A DNA stretch of 64,000 bases from Gallionellales bacterium 39-52-133 (lineage in GTDB: Bacteria; Pseudomonadota; Gammaproteobacteria; Burkholderiales; Gallionellaceae), in NCBI GenBank assembly GCA_002278935.1, contig NCJL01000002.1, positions 1 to 64,000 of the forward strand, read 5' to 3'. Positions 38,711 to 47,434 of this stretch are shown here, in pieces. The notes beneath the pieces are model-generated. The model was given only the letters and a program-made list of their open reading frames with translations, was not told the DNA's origin and made no database searches. How positions within the stretch are numbered: position 1 is the first letter of the stretch; every line of letters starts with the position of its first letter. Both the position numbers and the translations under genes were made by a program.

Positions 38711-38742
38711 TGAGGTCGCCGGGTATATTCCCTGCGGCCTCA
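38711..38742 (+). terminator. Hairpin downstream of hemE, possible terminator
   Basis: TGAGGTCGCCGGG (38711-38723) pairs at 12 of 13 positions with CCCTGCGGCCTCA (38730-38742) around a 6-base loop. The tail is ATTGCTTTATT, weak in T, so termination is plausible but not certain. Confidence 0.55.
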
Positions 38743-38761
38743 ATTGCTTTATTGTAAGTGA

Positions 38762-38776
38762 TTGATTTTATTGAAT
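38762..38776 (-). repeat. Copy 6 of the ATTCAATATAATCAA motif (one mismatch), hemE-priA gap
   Basis: Plus strand reads TTGATTTTATTGAAT. On the minus strand AATCAATCACTTA matches WATCAANNNNTTR. It lies 20 bases after the hemE hairpin. The 312-base gap 38645-38956 otherwise holds that hairpin, a DnaA-box-like 9-mer and AT-rich promoter-like DNA. Confidence 0.75.
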
Positions 38777-38863
38777 ATTTTTTGCGCATTTAAAATGGGC
38801 GCCAGCAAAATACTGTATACACCGTTAGTACTTAGCTAAGTTGTGAGTGAGTTACGCACATAG

Positions 38864-38872
38864 TTATCCACA
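38864..38872 (+). promoter_or_regulatory. DnaA-box consensus 9-mer upstream of priA
   Basis: TTATCCACA, the perfect DnaA-box consensus (TTATNCACA), 85-93 bases before the priA start, outside any repeat. A second loose half (CTTATGTGGG) follows. A single box is below what is needed for an origin but could tie priA expression to DnaA. Confidence 0.45.
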
Positions 38873-38956
38873 GCTTATGTGGGTAAAATAAAAACCCTAG
38901 TTAACTCAATATGCTTGGCAATAATTTAAAGAAAATACTGGAGAGCAATTAAATAA

Positions 38957-41134
38957 ATGCGCATTGTTCGTGTTGCTCTGGATGTTCCGTTGTCAACATT
39001 GTTTGACTACTATGTGGCGGAAAATATGCCTGTTGTCGCAGGACAACGTGTTGTGGTTCCATTCGGGCACAGACAAGTAGTGGGAGTGGTGATGGAATTG
39101 GCGGCCAGCTCGGATTTCGCCGCTACACGTATCAAGGAGGTCGTGCAAGTCCTCAATGATGTGTCGCCCTTACCCGCCGAAATGCTCAAGCTGCTGCGCT
39201 TCTGCAGCGATTACTATCATCACCCGGTTGGCATGACCGTTCTGTCCGCGTTACCGACCAGGTTGCGCAACCCGCAAGCTGTCGTTCTAAAGCAAGCGCT
39301 AACTTATAGCTTGAGTGACAGTGGTAAAGCGCTCGATCTCGATCAACTACCCAAACGCAAGCAAGTTCAGTTGCGCATTTTGCGGGCGTTGCAGGAGGGC
39401 AGCCTGAGTGCTGCCCAAATCAAGGCGATCTCGGCTACTGCACCGGCCGCATTAAAGCAGCTTATCGAGGCCGGCTGGGTAGAGGCCGGGGAAGCAAGCG
39501 CTCCCTGCGCAAAGTTTACTTTCAATGAGGAGCACCGGTTAACTGCCGAGCAGCAGGCTGCAGTTGATGCGGTGAACCGGGCGCAGGGTTTTGCCGCGTT
39601 TCTGTTGCACGGCATAACCGGTAGCGGCAAGACCGAGGTCTATGTGCATCTGTTGCAGCAAATATTGCAGCGCGGCGGACAGGTGCTGCTGCTGGTACCC
39701 GAGATCAATCTCACGCCGCAACTGGAATACTACTTCCGCAGCCGTTTTCCAGATACCGAACTGGTCAGCCTGCATAGCGGCTTGAATGAAGGTGAGCGCA
39801 CGCAAAACTGGCTGCTGGCACAATCCGGCCGCGCACGGATTATTCTGGGTACCCGGCTGGCGGTATTTACACCGTTGCCTAATCTGGCTCTGATTATCGT
39901 TGATGAAGAGCACGACGCATCGTTCAAGCAGCAGGACGGCCTGCACTACTCGGCACGCGACGTGGCGATCTTTCGCGCCAATGCACGTGCTGTACCCATT
40001 GTGCTGGGCTCTGCCACACCCTCACTGGAAAGTTACTACAATGCAAAGAGCGGGCGCTATACCCTGCTTAAATTGACAGAGCGAGCCTCGCAGCTGGCGC
40101 AGCTTCCCAGTGTGCGCTGCATCAATATCAGCAATGAGCTGATGCCTGAAGGTATCAGTCAGCAACTGCTCAGCGCACTAGGTGAGCGTTTACTGCGCGG
40201 AGAACAGAGTCTGGTATTTATCAATCGGCGCGGTTATGCGCCTGTATTGATGTGCACTGCCTGCGGCTGGTTATCGGGCTGTCCCAATTGTGCGGGGAAA
40301 ATGGTGTTGCACCTGAAAGACCGCCGTTTACGCTGCCATCATTGCGGTCATCAGACACGCGTGCCACCTGCCTGTCCTAGTTGCGGCAATGCAGATTTGC
40401 AGCCGGTAGGTATCGGTACGCAACGCATCGAGACAGCCCTGCAGGCCCATTTTCCCGACGCGCGCATCCTGCGGGTGGACCGTGACAGCACGCGCAACAA
40501 AGGCACGTGGAATGCGATGCGCAAGCAGATTCAGGATGAGGCTGTGGATATCCTGGTGGGTACGCAGATGCTGGCAAAGGGCCACGATTTTCATAACCTG
40601 ACGCTGGTATGCGTACTGAGTCCTGACAGCGCGCTGTATAGCGGTGATTTTCGCGCGTCTGAAAAGCTCTTCGCGCAACTGGCGCAGGTGTCGGGCCGTG
40701 CCGGCCGTGGCGACAAACCCGGTGAAGTGCTGGTGCAGACAGCATTCCCGGAGCACCCATTATTCCGCGCGTTGCGCGCGCATGACTATGACGCATGGGC
40801 CGCTACTTTACTGACGGAGCGCGAGCAGGCCGGGTTCCCGCCTTTTGTCTATCAGGTATTGCTGCGCTGCGAAGGGAAACAGGAAGCCGAGGTGTACGAA
40901 TTTATGCGGCAGGCGCGCAGCGCGGCAACGGGGCTCGTCATGCAGGTCGAAGTTTATGGCGTTGTTGCCGCCGCGATGCCGCGCCGCGCAAACCACATAC
41001 GGGTGCAACTTCTGGTGCAAAGCGATGCGAGAAAAAGCTTGCAGCAATTCCTGCGCAAATGGCAGCCATTACTGGAGGCTATCCCGGCTAAACAATTGCG
41101 CTGGTCAGTGGATGTGGATCCGCTTGAATTCTAG
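38957..41134 (+). CDS. priA: Primosomal replication protein / helicase PriA
   Basis: A helicase that recognises repaired forks and reloads the replisome. 725 residues. An N-terminal DNA-binding domain (VALDVPLSTLFDYYV, VVVPFGHRQVVGVV) is followed by a helicase core (LLHGITGSGKTEVYVHL, VDEEHDASFKQQ, LGSATPSLESY). Eight zinc-binding cysteines are in the CTACGWLSGCPNC and CHHCGHQTRVPPACPSCG stretches, and motif VI reads VSGRAGRGDKPG. GGAG lies 12 bases before the ATG, a little far. Confidence 0.97.
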   Translation: MRIVRVALDVPLSTLFDYYVAENMPVVAGQRVVVPFGHRQVVGVVMELAASSDFAATRIKEVVQVLNDVSPLPAEMLKLLRFCSDYYHHPVGMTVLSALPTRLRNPQAVVLKQALTYSLSDSGKALDLDQLPKRKQVQLRILRALQEGSLSAAQIKAISATAPAALKQLIEAGWVEAGEASAPCAKFTFNEEHRLTAEQQAAVDAVNRAQGFAAFLLHGITGSGKTEVYVHLLQQILQRGGQVLLLVPEINLTPQLEYYFRSRFPDTELVSLHSGLNEGERTQNWLLAQSGRARIILGTRLAVFTPLPNLALIIVDEEHDASFKQQDGLHYSARDVAIFRANARAVPIVLGSATPSLESYYNAKSGRYTLLKLTERASQLAQLPSVRCINISNELMPEGISQQLLSALGERLLRGEQSLVFINRRGYAPVLMCTACGWLSGCPNCAGKMVLHLKDRRLRCHHCGHQTRVPPACPSCGNADLQPVGIGTQRIETALQAHFPDARILRVDRDSTRNKGTWNAMRKQIQDEAVDILVGTQMLAKGHDFHNLTLVCVLSPDSALYSGDFRASEKLFAQLAQVSGRAGRGDKPGEVLVQTAFPEHPLFRALRAHDYDAWAATLLTEREQAGFPPFVYQVLLRCEGKQEAEVYEFMRQARSAATGLVMQVEVYGVVAAAMPRRANHIRVQLLVQSDARKSLQQFLRKWQPLLEAIPAKQLRWSVDVDPLEF

Positions 41135-41190
41135 GTTGCCGCCTGAGAGAGCGTCAACGAAGATAGGCATGCCTGTCTGTCTGTCCATAA

Positions 41191-41223
41191 AAACGCCGTC
41201 AGTGCAAACAACTGACGGCGTTT
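41191..41223. terminator. Bidirectional terminator between priA and a cytochrome gene
   Basis: AAACGCCGTCAGT, loop GCAAACA, ACTGACGGCGTTT: a perfect 13-bp stem with A-rich and T-rich flanks. It separates priA (+) from the convergent cytochrome gene (-). Confidence 0.9.
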
Positions 41224-41254
41224 AATGGTTCAACAGCTCACGAAAATATGAGGT

Positions 41255-41629
41255 TTAGTTATCTTTGGCGCCCTGATCTACCCATTTGTTCAACAAGGCA
41301 GACTTGTCTTTGGGCAGGCCTCCCTTGATACCGTACGGCATGCTGATGGCCGGACTTGCGTGTCCGCTGACAAGGACATTTAGTGTGCTAGTCAGGCTGG
41401 AGCCAGGCTGGATAACCGGGCCAAATTTGGTGCCTTTCATCAGGCTTTTGTAGGTGCGCAGATCAAATCCACTCCTGTTATATCCCTTGCCGCCAGGCAC
41501 ATGACAACTCAAGCAATAGTCCTGAAAGATGGGGAATATATCTTTTTTATAACTAACTTCCTTTTCAGCAAATGCAGATAATGAAAAGACTGTCAGCAAG
41601 AGCCCACCCAGCAAAATTGTTACTTTCAT
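41255..41629 (-). CDS. Small monohaem c-type cytochrome (PSCyt1-like)
   Basis: 124 residues with a signal peptide (1-21, ending LSAFA) and one haem motif CLSCH (39-43). The pattern YKKDIFPIFQDYCLSCHVPGG and the end PKDKSALLNKWVDQGAKDN resemble the planctomycete-type cytochrome domain PSCyt1. It is periplasmic, with an unknown redox partner. It is transcribed divergently from the membrane-anchored cytochrome gene at 41897, so the two may act together; the 267-base gap between them holds one imperfect hairpin (41653-41674) and no further gene. Confidence 0.85.
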   Translation of the reverse strand: MKVTILLGGLLLTVFSLSAFAEKEVSYKKDIFPIFQDYCLSCHVPGGKGYNRSGFDLRTYKSLMKGTKFGPVIQPGSSLTSTLNVLVSGHASPAISMPYGIKGGLPKDKSALLNKWVDQGAKDN

Positions 41630-41896
41630 GTTCTTCCTTTCATAAAAAAGCCGCGTTGATAAAAAAATCAGCGCCCAGAGTCGAAATGATGTCGCGAATG
41701 TAATATTACCCTGTTTTTTGTAGGCTCATTTGAAAATAACAAATTTCTGGTTTTTAAAATTGAGGAAAAACTACAAAGATTACAGCTATATCGCAATTTT
41801 ATCTCTGTGCTAACTATCGGGTTCCTTGCGTATAAAAGGCTTGAAGTGGAGTACAATAATTCAAATGAAAACTTCAATAACTGAAAGGCAAGCGCA

Positions 41897-42709
41897 ATGA
41901 AACCACTACGTTCTCATATGGTCTGGCTCAACTTACCCAATATGCCGACACCTATCAAGGTGCTTTTTTCAGGATATTTGCTGGTAATAGGTCTGGGTCT
42001 GGCAATGGCCGGGCTGCAAATTATGCTGACTCACGGCATGGCCGATGGAAAAATGGGTTTGTCAGTTGATGATATTGTGTATAGCTATTACGGTGATCGC
42101 AGTGCCAGCAAGCTGGAAGCCAAGCTCAATGGCTCAATGAAGGGTATGGGCACTCCTGAGGCGCGGCTCGAAATCATCAAGTGGGTGCGCAATGGGTCGC
42201 CTGAAGCCGAATGGGATTCCCATATGAAGGCAACTTTCAGCGATAACTGTGCTTCATGTCATGGAGTTATTCCCGGCTTGCCAGATTTCAACAAGATTGA
42301 AGCGGCAAAAGCGCTGGCTAAAGTTGACGAGGGTGCCAGTATACAAAGCCTGACCCGTGTTTCGCACATACACTTGTTCGGTATCAGTTTTATATTCTTC
42401 ATGATGGGCTTTATTTTCAGCTTTTCAATCGGTGTGCCGCGTTGGGTCAAAATAATTGTGATCTTCTTCCCGTTCGCCTTTCTGATTCTGGATATATTGT
42501 CATGGTGGCTGACCAAGTTTAGTCCTCACTTTGCCTGGCTCACTATTATTGGCGGTATAGGTTACAGTCTGGCTTCCTCCTTTATGTGGGTAGTCAGCAT
42601 GTATGAAATGTTTGTGCTGTCGCGCACCGGCAAAGTTTATGGAAATGCGTGGGAAGCTGACATGAAGGCTTGGGGCGTCGATCTGGATAAGCCGCGCGAA
42701 GAAGCCTGA
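41897..42709 (+). CDS. Membrane-bound monohaem cytochrome c with four membrane helices
   Basis: 270 residues. The first helix is at about 22-44. A periplasmic segment follows with one haem motif NCASCH (118-122). Three more helices lie at about 159-179, 184-204 and 213-236; two histidines (SHIHLFG, 157 and 159) lie at the start of the second helix. I do not recognise a named family. The architecture suggests an electron carrier between a membrane quinone or haem site and periplasmic cytochromes. It has AAGGCAAG before the ATG and a perfect terminator after. It is divergent from the small cytochrome gene. Confidence 0.72.
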   Translation: MKPLRSHMVWLNLPNMPTPIKVLFSGYLLVIGLGLAMAGLQIMLTHGMADGKMGLSVDDIVYSYYGDRSASKLEAKLNGSMKGMGTPEARLEIIKWVRNGSPEAEWDSHMKATFSDNCASCHGVIPGLPDFNKIEAAKALAKVDEGASIQSLTRVSHIHLFGISFIFFMMGFIFSFSIGVPRWVKIIVIFFPFAFLILDILSWWLTKFSPHFAWLTIIGGIGYSLASSFMWVVSMYEMFVLSRTGKVYGNAWEADMKAWGVDLDKPREEA

Positions 42710-42790
42710 TTGACGAGTAGCAAGGACTTAAAAATTCAAAATCAATGTAGGCTCTTGCAGGTATCACCTGTTAAGAGTGTACCCGGAAAC

Positions 42791-42822
42791 TAAAAGCCAC
42801 CCGTGCAAACGGGTGGCTTTTA
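42791..42822. terminator. Bidirectional terminator, perfect 14-bp stem
   Basis: TAAAAGCCACCCGT, loop GCAA, ACGGGTGGCTTTTA. It serves the cytochrome gene (+) and overlaps the last bases of the convergent gene ending at 42820. Confidence 0.92.
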
Positions 42823-43446
42823 GTTTTTAGCTATATAGGCATTGACGTTTTTGCCTAGCAGGACTGCAAAAATGAGAACAAGCAGGATAAATCCAATAAC
42901 AAGCTTGATGATGATTTGCATACGGGATTTTGCCAGTTCCCCAATATTAGTAACGTGTTTCTGATTTAAGCTGACAAATGTATCTATAAGCGGCGTTACC
43001 TTTTTCTCTGCTGCGCTTACCTCTACCAGAATTTCGCGAGCCTTGTCCCAATCGACATTGTCACTGTTGAGAGTCTGGTCCAGTTGTTCGGCAAGTTGCG
43101 CAATATGCCCAGTCTGTAATTCGATCTGCGTGAGGAAAGACTGGCCCTGATCGTCCCTGGGGATGGAGTACAGGCCGGTTTTAATCGAAGTTTTGCTTTC
43201 GGCAAATTTCCGCAGGAAAGAATTTCTGTCCGTGTCCGCATAATATTCGTACAGTATGGGTTTTTGTGCAAATATAGCAAAACGAAGTTTTGAGATATTT
43301 TCAAGCAGAGGCAAATCCGTTTCCACCAGTGAGGCCGTGGTGGATGAAATCGAGTTGCCGTTGATATAGACCAGCGTAGAAAGTGCGCCACCAAGCGCGA
43401 TGAGCAGCAGATAAAAGCCCAGGATTTGTTTGGGTATGGAAGGCAT
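42820..43446 (-). CDS. Membrane protein resembling a chemoreceptor sensor domain without a signalling domain
   Basis: 208 residues from the ATG at 43446, with AGGGAA upstream; a longer frame from 43533 has no ribosome site. One helix lies at about 8-28 and a second at about 179-200. The 150 residues between are helical, with heptad-like spacing (LVETDLPLLENISKLRF, ILVEVSAAEKKVTPLIDTFV), like the four-helix-bundle ligand domain of methyl-accepting chemotaxis proteins. No HAMP, kinase, cyclase or MCP signalling domain follows; the protein stops 9 residues after the second helix. Convergent with the cytochrome gene. Confidence 0.6.
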   Translation of the reverse strand: MPSIPKQILGFYLLLIALGGALSTLVYINGNSISSTTASLVETDLPLLENISKLRFAIFAQKPILYEYYADTDRNSFLRKFAESKTSIKTGLYSIPRDDQGQSFLTQIELQTGHIAQLAEQLDQTLNSDNVDWDKAREILVEVSAAEKKVTPLIDTFVSLNQKHVTNIGELAKSRMQIIIKLVIGFILLVLIFAVLLGKNVNAYIAKN

Positions 43447-43575
43447 GAGGTTCCCTTTAATTGAGTTGAGCAAAAGGCTGGTTTGGCATTGTGCCGAAAA
43501 TAATATAAGCAGGCATATCCAACGGGTAAACAATAATTTTTGGATTTTATTCCCGAACGCTTACTGGAAAGCCAT

Positions 43576-44691
43576 TTATCCGCCAATGTAAGACATTTCA
43601 ATTTTTCTGCTGCTTGGGGCCAGGCCGTCGGTTTGTGCCGAGCGCAACTCGGAATAGCGATCATTACGTGCGCGCCACAGATGTGCAAGTGCGCTGGAAA
43701 TCTCCAGATCTGATTTGCCGTCGCGCATCAAACTGCGTAAATCAAAACCGCTGCTCGCAAAAAGGCAGGTATACAGTACGCCCTCGGTGGAGATTCTTGC
43801 CCTGACGCAGCTATGGCAAAAGGCCTGGGTAACACTGGAAATCAAGCCAATTTCACCGCCCCCATCCAGATAGCGCCAGCGTTCTGCGGTATCACTCGGG
43901 TTGCCGGCTAGCACTTTTTCCAGCGGCATCTCGGCGGCAATGCGCTTGACAATTTCGGCAGAGGGAATGACCTCGTTCATTTGCCAGCCATTGGAGGCGC
44001 CCACATCCATATATTCGATAAAGCGCAAAATAAACGGAGAGTCCTTGAAATAGCGTGCCATGGGAACTATTTCCTGGTCGTTCAGGCCATTTTTCACCAC
44101 CATATTGATTTTGATGGAATCGAGGCCAACATCGTGCGCAACAGCCAGTCCTTCCAGTACATCCGACACGGGGAAATCGGCATCATTCATGCGCTTGAAA
44201 GTGGCATCATCAAGCGAGTCCAGTGACACGGTTACCCTGGTTAAGCCGGCATCTTTCAGTGCCTGCGCCTTTTTCCCCAGCAGCGAACCATTGGTGGTCA
44301 GGGTCAAATCCAGCAACCTGCCATCAGGCGTCTTAAGTTGAGCAAGTTGTTCAATCAGTTTTTCGATATGTTTGCGCAACAGGGGTTCGCCACCGGTCAG
44401 GCGAATTTTGGATACGCCATGCGCGACAAATATTTTTGTGATGCGGATGATTTCCTCAAAACTGAGCAAAGAAGCCCGCGGCAAAAAAGCATGATCCTTG
44501 TCGAAAATAGACCTCGGCATACAATAGACACAGCGGAAATTGCAGCGATCGGTAAGGGAAATACGCAGATCCTGTAGCGGACGCGAGCGCATATCCAGTA
44601 AAGATCCTGAGGGCTCCTCAAGTACCGGTGGCAGTGCAGGCGCCGCGCCTTGCTGTGAAATGTTTGCGATGTTGATGATTTTTTGGGACAT
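43576..44691 (-). CDS. moaA: GTP 3',8-cyclase MoaA
   Basis: A radical-SAM enzyme starting molybdenum-cofactor synthesis from GTP. 371 residues from the ATG at 44691; the open frame continues upstream without a better site. The SAM cluster is CNFRCVYC (Cys 50, 54, 57). The second 4Fe-4S site is in [21 protein letters not shown], and the double-glycine tail MSYIGG is present. It is divergent from mobA-mobB-moaD-moaE-moaC, with a 256-base gap in which I could not make out a Moco riboswitch. Confidence 0.96.
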   Translation of the reverse strand: MSQKIINIANISQQGAAPALPPVLEEPSGSLLDMRSRPLQDLRISLTDRCNFRCVYCMPRSIFDKDHAFLPRASLLSFEEIIRITKIFVAHGVSKIRLTGGEPLLRKHIEKLIEQLAQLKTPDGRLLDLTLTTNGSLLGKKAQALKDAGLTRVTVSLDSLDDATFKRMNDADFPVSDVLEGLAVAHDVGLDSIKINMVVKNGLNDQEIVPMARYFKDSPFILRFIEYMDVGASNGWQMNEVIPSAEIVKRIAAEMPLEKVLAGNPSDTAERWRYLDGGGEIGLISSVTQAFCHSCVRARISTEGVLYTCLFASSGFDLRSLMRDGKSDLEISSALAHLWRARNDRYSELRSAQTDGLAPSSRKIEMSYIGG

Positions 44692-44947
44692 AGTTTGAGT
44701 ATTATAAACGTATTGGTAGTCAGTTTGTTTGGCGAATAGTCCTGATGAAAACAGGACTTCCCCTGTAGCACCAGCCTTAACTGGCAATTTCTGGTTGGTT
44801 CATTAAGGGCAAATAAAATGCTGATAGCAAGAAAGGGATTCAAATCTATCAAAATGGGTGATCAATGAATGACAAAGTCATCCCCCGATGGTTCCTTGTG
44901 AAAGGACTTATAATCGCGTTTTGTCATGTTATGTCTTACTGCCGCAC

Positions 44948-45553
44948 ATGAGTAGTCTTCCTATCCCGGTTACAACGGTCATCCTGGCAGGCGGCCTCGG
45001 CAGGCGTATGGGCGGGGACAAAGGATTGCAAACTTTGCATGGCAGGGCCTTGCTAAGCTGGGTGCTTGAGGCGGTAAGGCAAAACAGTAACGAGATACTA
45101 ATCAATGCAAATAGCACTCGACAGGATTACGCACAGTTTGGCTTCCAAGTGATTGCCGACCAGCTGCCCGACTGGCCTGGACCCCTGGCAGGATTGCATG
45201 CCGCATTGCTGGTTGCCCAAAATGAATATGTGATGACGGTTCCCTGTGACACACCCTTTCTGCCCGACGATTTGATCCCTCGCCTATTGGGGGCGCTGCC
45301 ACTGCAGTCAACGGAGGCTGCAGTGGCAGTTACAGGCGGGCGCAGGCAGCCTGCAATTGCACTGTACAGAAAAAGTGTGCTGCCAGGCTTGCTTGGCTAT
45401 CTGGCTTCCGGCAAGCGCAAGGTAAATGACTGGCTGGATTCCTTGCAGTTAAGCGAGGTCGTATTCGATAATGCGGATAGTTTTGATAATATCAACACGC
45501 TTGATGACTTATCCCTTGCCAGCGAGCGGTTTAACAGCACAGGAAAAGAGTAA
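44948..45553 (+). CDS. mobA: Molybdenum cofactor guanylyltransferase
   Basis: Adds GMP to molybdopterin to form the MGD cofactor of DMSO-reductase-family enzymes. 201 residues from the ATG at 44948; a longer frame from 44888 is not supported. The nucleotide motif is VILAGGLGRRMGGDKGL, with VPCDTPFLPDDL later. The stop overlaps the mobB start (TAATG). TATAAT at 44909-44914 may be the -10 element of the five-gene operon. SoxC itself uses molybdopterin without GMP, so MobA points to additional molybdoenzymes elsewhere in the genome. Confidence 0.94.
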   Translation: MSSLPIPVTTVILAGGLGRRMGGDKGLQTLHGRALLSWVLEAVRQNSNEILINANSTRQDYAQFGFQVIADQLPDWPGPLAGLHAALLVAQNEYVMTVPCDTPFLPDDLIPRLLGALPLQSTEAAVAVTGGRRQPAIALYRKSVLPGLLGYLASGKRKVNDWLDSLQLSEVVFDNADSFDNINTLDDLSLASERFNSTGKE

Positions 45554-46056
45554 TGGAAAAGCAGAGGGTAATTGGATTTGCGGGTTTTTCCGGTAGCGGC
45601 AAAACAACACTACTGGAAAAGGTCATACCCCTGCTGACCGCCCGAGGCTTGCGTATCGCAGTGATAAAGCATGCACACCACAAGTTTGATATTGATAAGC
45701 CGGGCAAGGACAGCTTCCGCCACCGGGAAGCGGGTGCGGGCGAAGTGCTGGTAGTATCAGGATACCGTTGGGCGTTGATGCATGAGTTATTGAATGAATC
45801 TGAGCCCAGTCTGCAAGATCTTTGCAGCAGGCTATCTCCCTGCGATCTTGTGCTGGTAGAAGGTTACAAATTTTCTGATATACCCAAGTTTGAAGTGCAC
45901 CGCAGAGAGACTGGACATCCGCATTTATATCCTGAAGATAAAAATATAATCGCGCTGGTTACTGATGCAAGATCTGAAATTTCGCTGCCTCAACTGGATG
46001 TTAATGAGCCGCAGCAAGTAGCCAATTTTATTTTGAAGTATTTTTCACTGGATTAA
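45553..46056 (+). CDS. mobB: Molybdopterin-guanine dinucleotide biosynthesis adapter MobB
   Basis: A P-loop GTP-binding protein of 167 residues that assists MobA. The Walker A motif GFSGSGKTTLLEKV lies at residues 9-22, followed by VIKHAHHKFDIDKPGKDSFRHREAGA and DLVLVEGYKFSDIPKFEVHR. It shares one base with mobA and is three bases before moaD. Confidence 0.94.
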   Translation: MEKQRVIGFAGFSGSGKTTLLEKVIPLLTARGLRIAVIKHAHHKFDIDKPGKDSFRHREAGAGEVLVVSGYRWALMHELLNESEPSLQDLCSRLSPCDLVLVEGYKFSDIPKFEVHRRETGHPHLYPEDKNIIALVTDARSEISLPQLDVNEPQQVANFILKYFSLD

Positions 46057-46059
46057 ATC

Positions 46060-46314
46060 ATGCAAATCAAAATTCTTTACTTTGGCCGTCCGAGTGAGAA
46101 CCTTAAGTTGTCGGATGAAATGGTAGAAGTGCCCTCGGATATTTCAACCTTGAGTGAATTGTTAGCGTGGCTGCGCTTGCGTGGCGATAACTGGGCGCAG
46201 GAGTTGACAGAAGCGCGGGTGCGCTGTGCGATCAATCAGGAGTTCTCCGCGTGGACTGCAGAGATCAGGGATAAGGATGAAGTTGCGTTGTTTTCGCCAA
46301 TCTCGGGAGGGTGA
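46060..46314 (+). CDS. moaD: Molybdopterin synthase sulfur-carrier subunit
   Basis: 84 residues with a ubiquitin-like fold. The C-terminal FSPISGG ends in the double glycine that carries the thiocarboxylate donated to precursor Z by MoaE. Short N-terminal strand IKILYFGRPSE. The stop lies one base before the moaE ATG, so the two subunits are translated together. Confidence 0.95.
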   Translation: MQIKILYFGRPSENLKLSDEMVEVPSDISTLSELLAWLRLRGDNWAQELTEARVRCAINQEFSAWTAEIRDKDEVALFSPISGG

Positions 46315-46315
46315 T

Positions 46316-46771
46316 ATGAGCGTTTCTATTCAGCACGAAGATTTTGATGTGGGCGCCGTCATGGCCGAATTGCGTGCTACAAACAACAACGTTGGTGCGA
46401 TGGTCAGTTTCGTGGGACTGGTGCGTGATTCAAGCTACGATGAAAAAGTAGAGAATATATTTGTCGAGCATTATCCCGGCATGAGTGAGAAAGCCCTGAA
46501 CAAAATTATTGAAGAAGCCAGGCAACGTTGGGATTTGCTCGCGGTGAAAGTGATACATCGCGTTGGCACACTGGGACCGAATGACCAGATCGTTCTGGTT
46601 GCAACTGCCTCGTCGCATCGCGGCCATGCCTTTTCCGGCTGCGAATTTATCATTGACTATTTAAAAACAGATGCTCCCTTCTGGAAAAAGGAAGTCAAGA
46701 CCCAGGGCGGTGAATGGGTTGTAACAAAAGACAGCGATGTACAGCGCATGGAGCGCTGGCAGCATAAATAA
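46316..46771 (+). CDS. moaE: Molybdopterin synthase catalytic subunit
   Basis: 151 residues from the ATG at 46316, with GGGAGG inside the moaD end. Typical segments: [31 protein letters not shown] region, [22 protein letters not shown], and the catalytic lysines in [13 protein letters not shown]. Forms the heterotetramer with MoaD that inserts the dithiolene sulfurs. Confidence 0.95.
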   Translation: MSVSIQHEDFDVGAVMAELRATNNNVGAMVSFVGLVRDSSYDEKVENIFVEHYPGMSEKALNKIIEEARQRWDLLAVKVIHRVGTLGPNDQIVLVATASSHRGHAFSGCEFIIDYLKTDAPFWKKEVKTQGGEWVVTKDSDVQRMERWQHK

Positions 46772-46793
46772 TCATCAGAAGAAAGAGCCGAAT

Positions 46794-47273
46794 ATGGATA
46801 ACGGATTAACGCACTTTGATAAAGAAGGCCAGGCGCACATGGTGGATGTTGGCGAAAAAGGCGAGACGCGCCGCATTGCCAAGGCCGCAGGGCGCATCGA
46901 GATGAACGCCAGCACGTTGCAAATCATTGCTTCAGGATCGGCCAAAAAAGGCGATGTGCTGGGCATCGCTCGCATAGCGGCGATACAGGGCAGCAAGCGC
47001 ACTTCAGAATTAATTCCCCTGTGCCATCCGCTCTATTTGACCAGTGTTGCGGTCGAGTTCGGTCTGGACCATAAAAATAGCGCAGTGGAGTGCACTGTTA
47101 TCGCCGAAACTCTGGGTCGTACCGGTGTTGAGATGGAGGCGCTAACCGCGGTGAGTATCGCCTTGCTCACTATCTACGATATGTGCAAGGCGGTAGACAA
47201 GGGGATGAAAATGACGCAGATCCGTCTGCTGGAAAAACAGGGCGGGCGATCCGGGCACTGGCAAGCGGAATAA
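46794..47273 (+). CDS. moaC: Cyclic pyranopterin monophosphate synthase MoaC
   Basis: Acts after MoaA to form cyclic pyranopterin monophosphate. 159 residues from the ATG at 46794; the open frame from 46737 overlaps moaE and has no site. Visible: [70 protein letters not shown] and the final KQGGRSGHW. It is the last gene of the mob-moa operon. Confidence 0.96.
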   Translation: MDNGLTHFDKEGQAHMVDVGEKGETRRIAKAAGRIEMNASTLQIIASGSAKKGDVLGIARIAAIQGSKRTSELIPLCHPLYLTSVAVEFGLDHKNSAVECTVIAETLGRTGVEMEALTAVSIALLTIYDMCKAVDKGMKMTQIRLLEKQGGRSGHWQAE

Positions 47274-47434
47274 GCTCTAACTAATTAACTTGGATTGAAA
47301 GTTCATGATATATTTCAATATTGTAAGTATTTTAAAGATGGGTGCAGCGGTTTGCACAACAAGATTTTTAGCATTTCTCGATAACATATAGCCTGGTTGT
47401 CAATCAATCCTCCACATAGTCCACGGGTTCCGAC

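Noticed and set aside
41668..41877. 69-codon frame in the gap between the two cytochrome genes
   Set aside because: No Shine-Dalgarno, poor composition, and it would cover the two promoters.
44692..44947. Possible Moco riboswitch between moaA and mobA
   Set aside because: I could not trace the conserved helices of the Moco aptamer by eye; a covariance-model search would decide.
47306..47330. TTTCAATATTGTAAG, weak likeness to the 15-base motif
   Set aside because: More than three mismatches and no AATCAA core.
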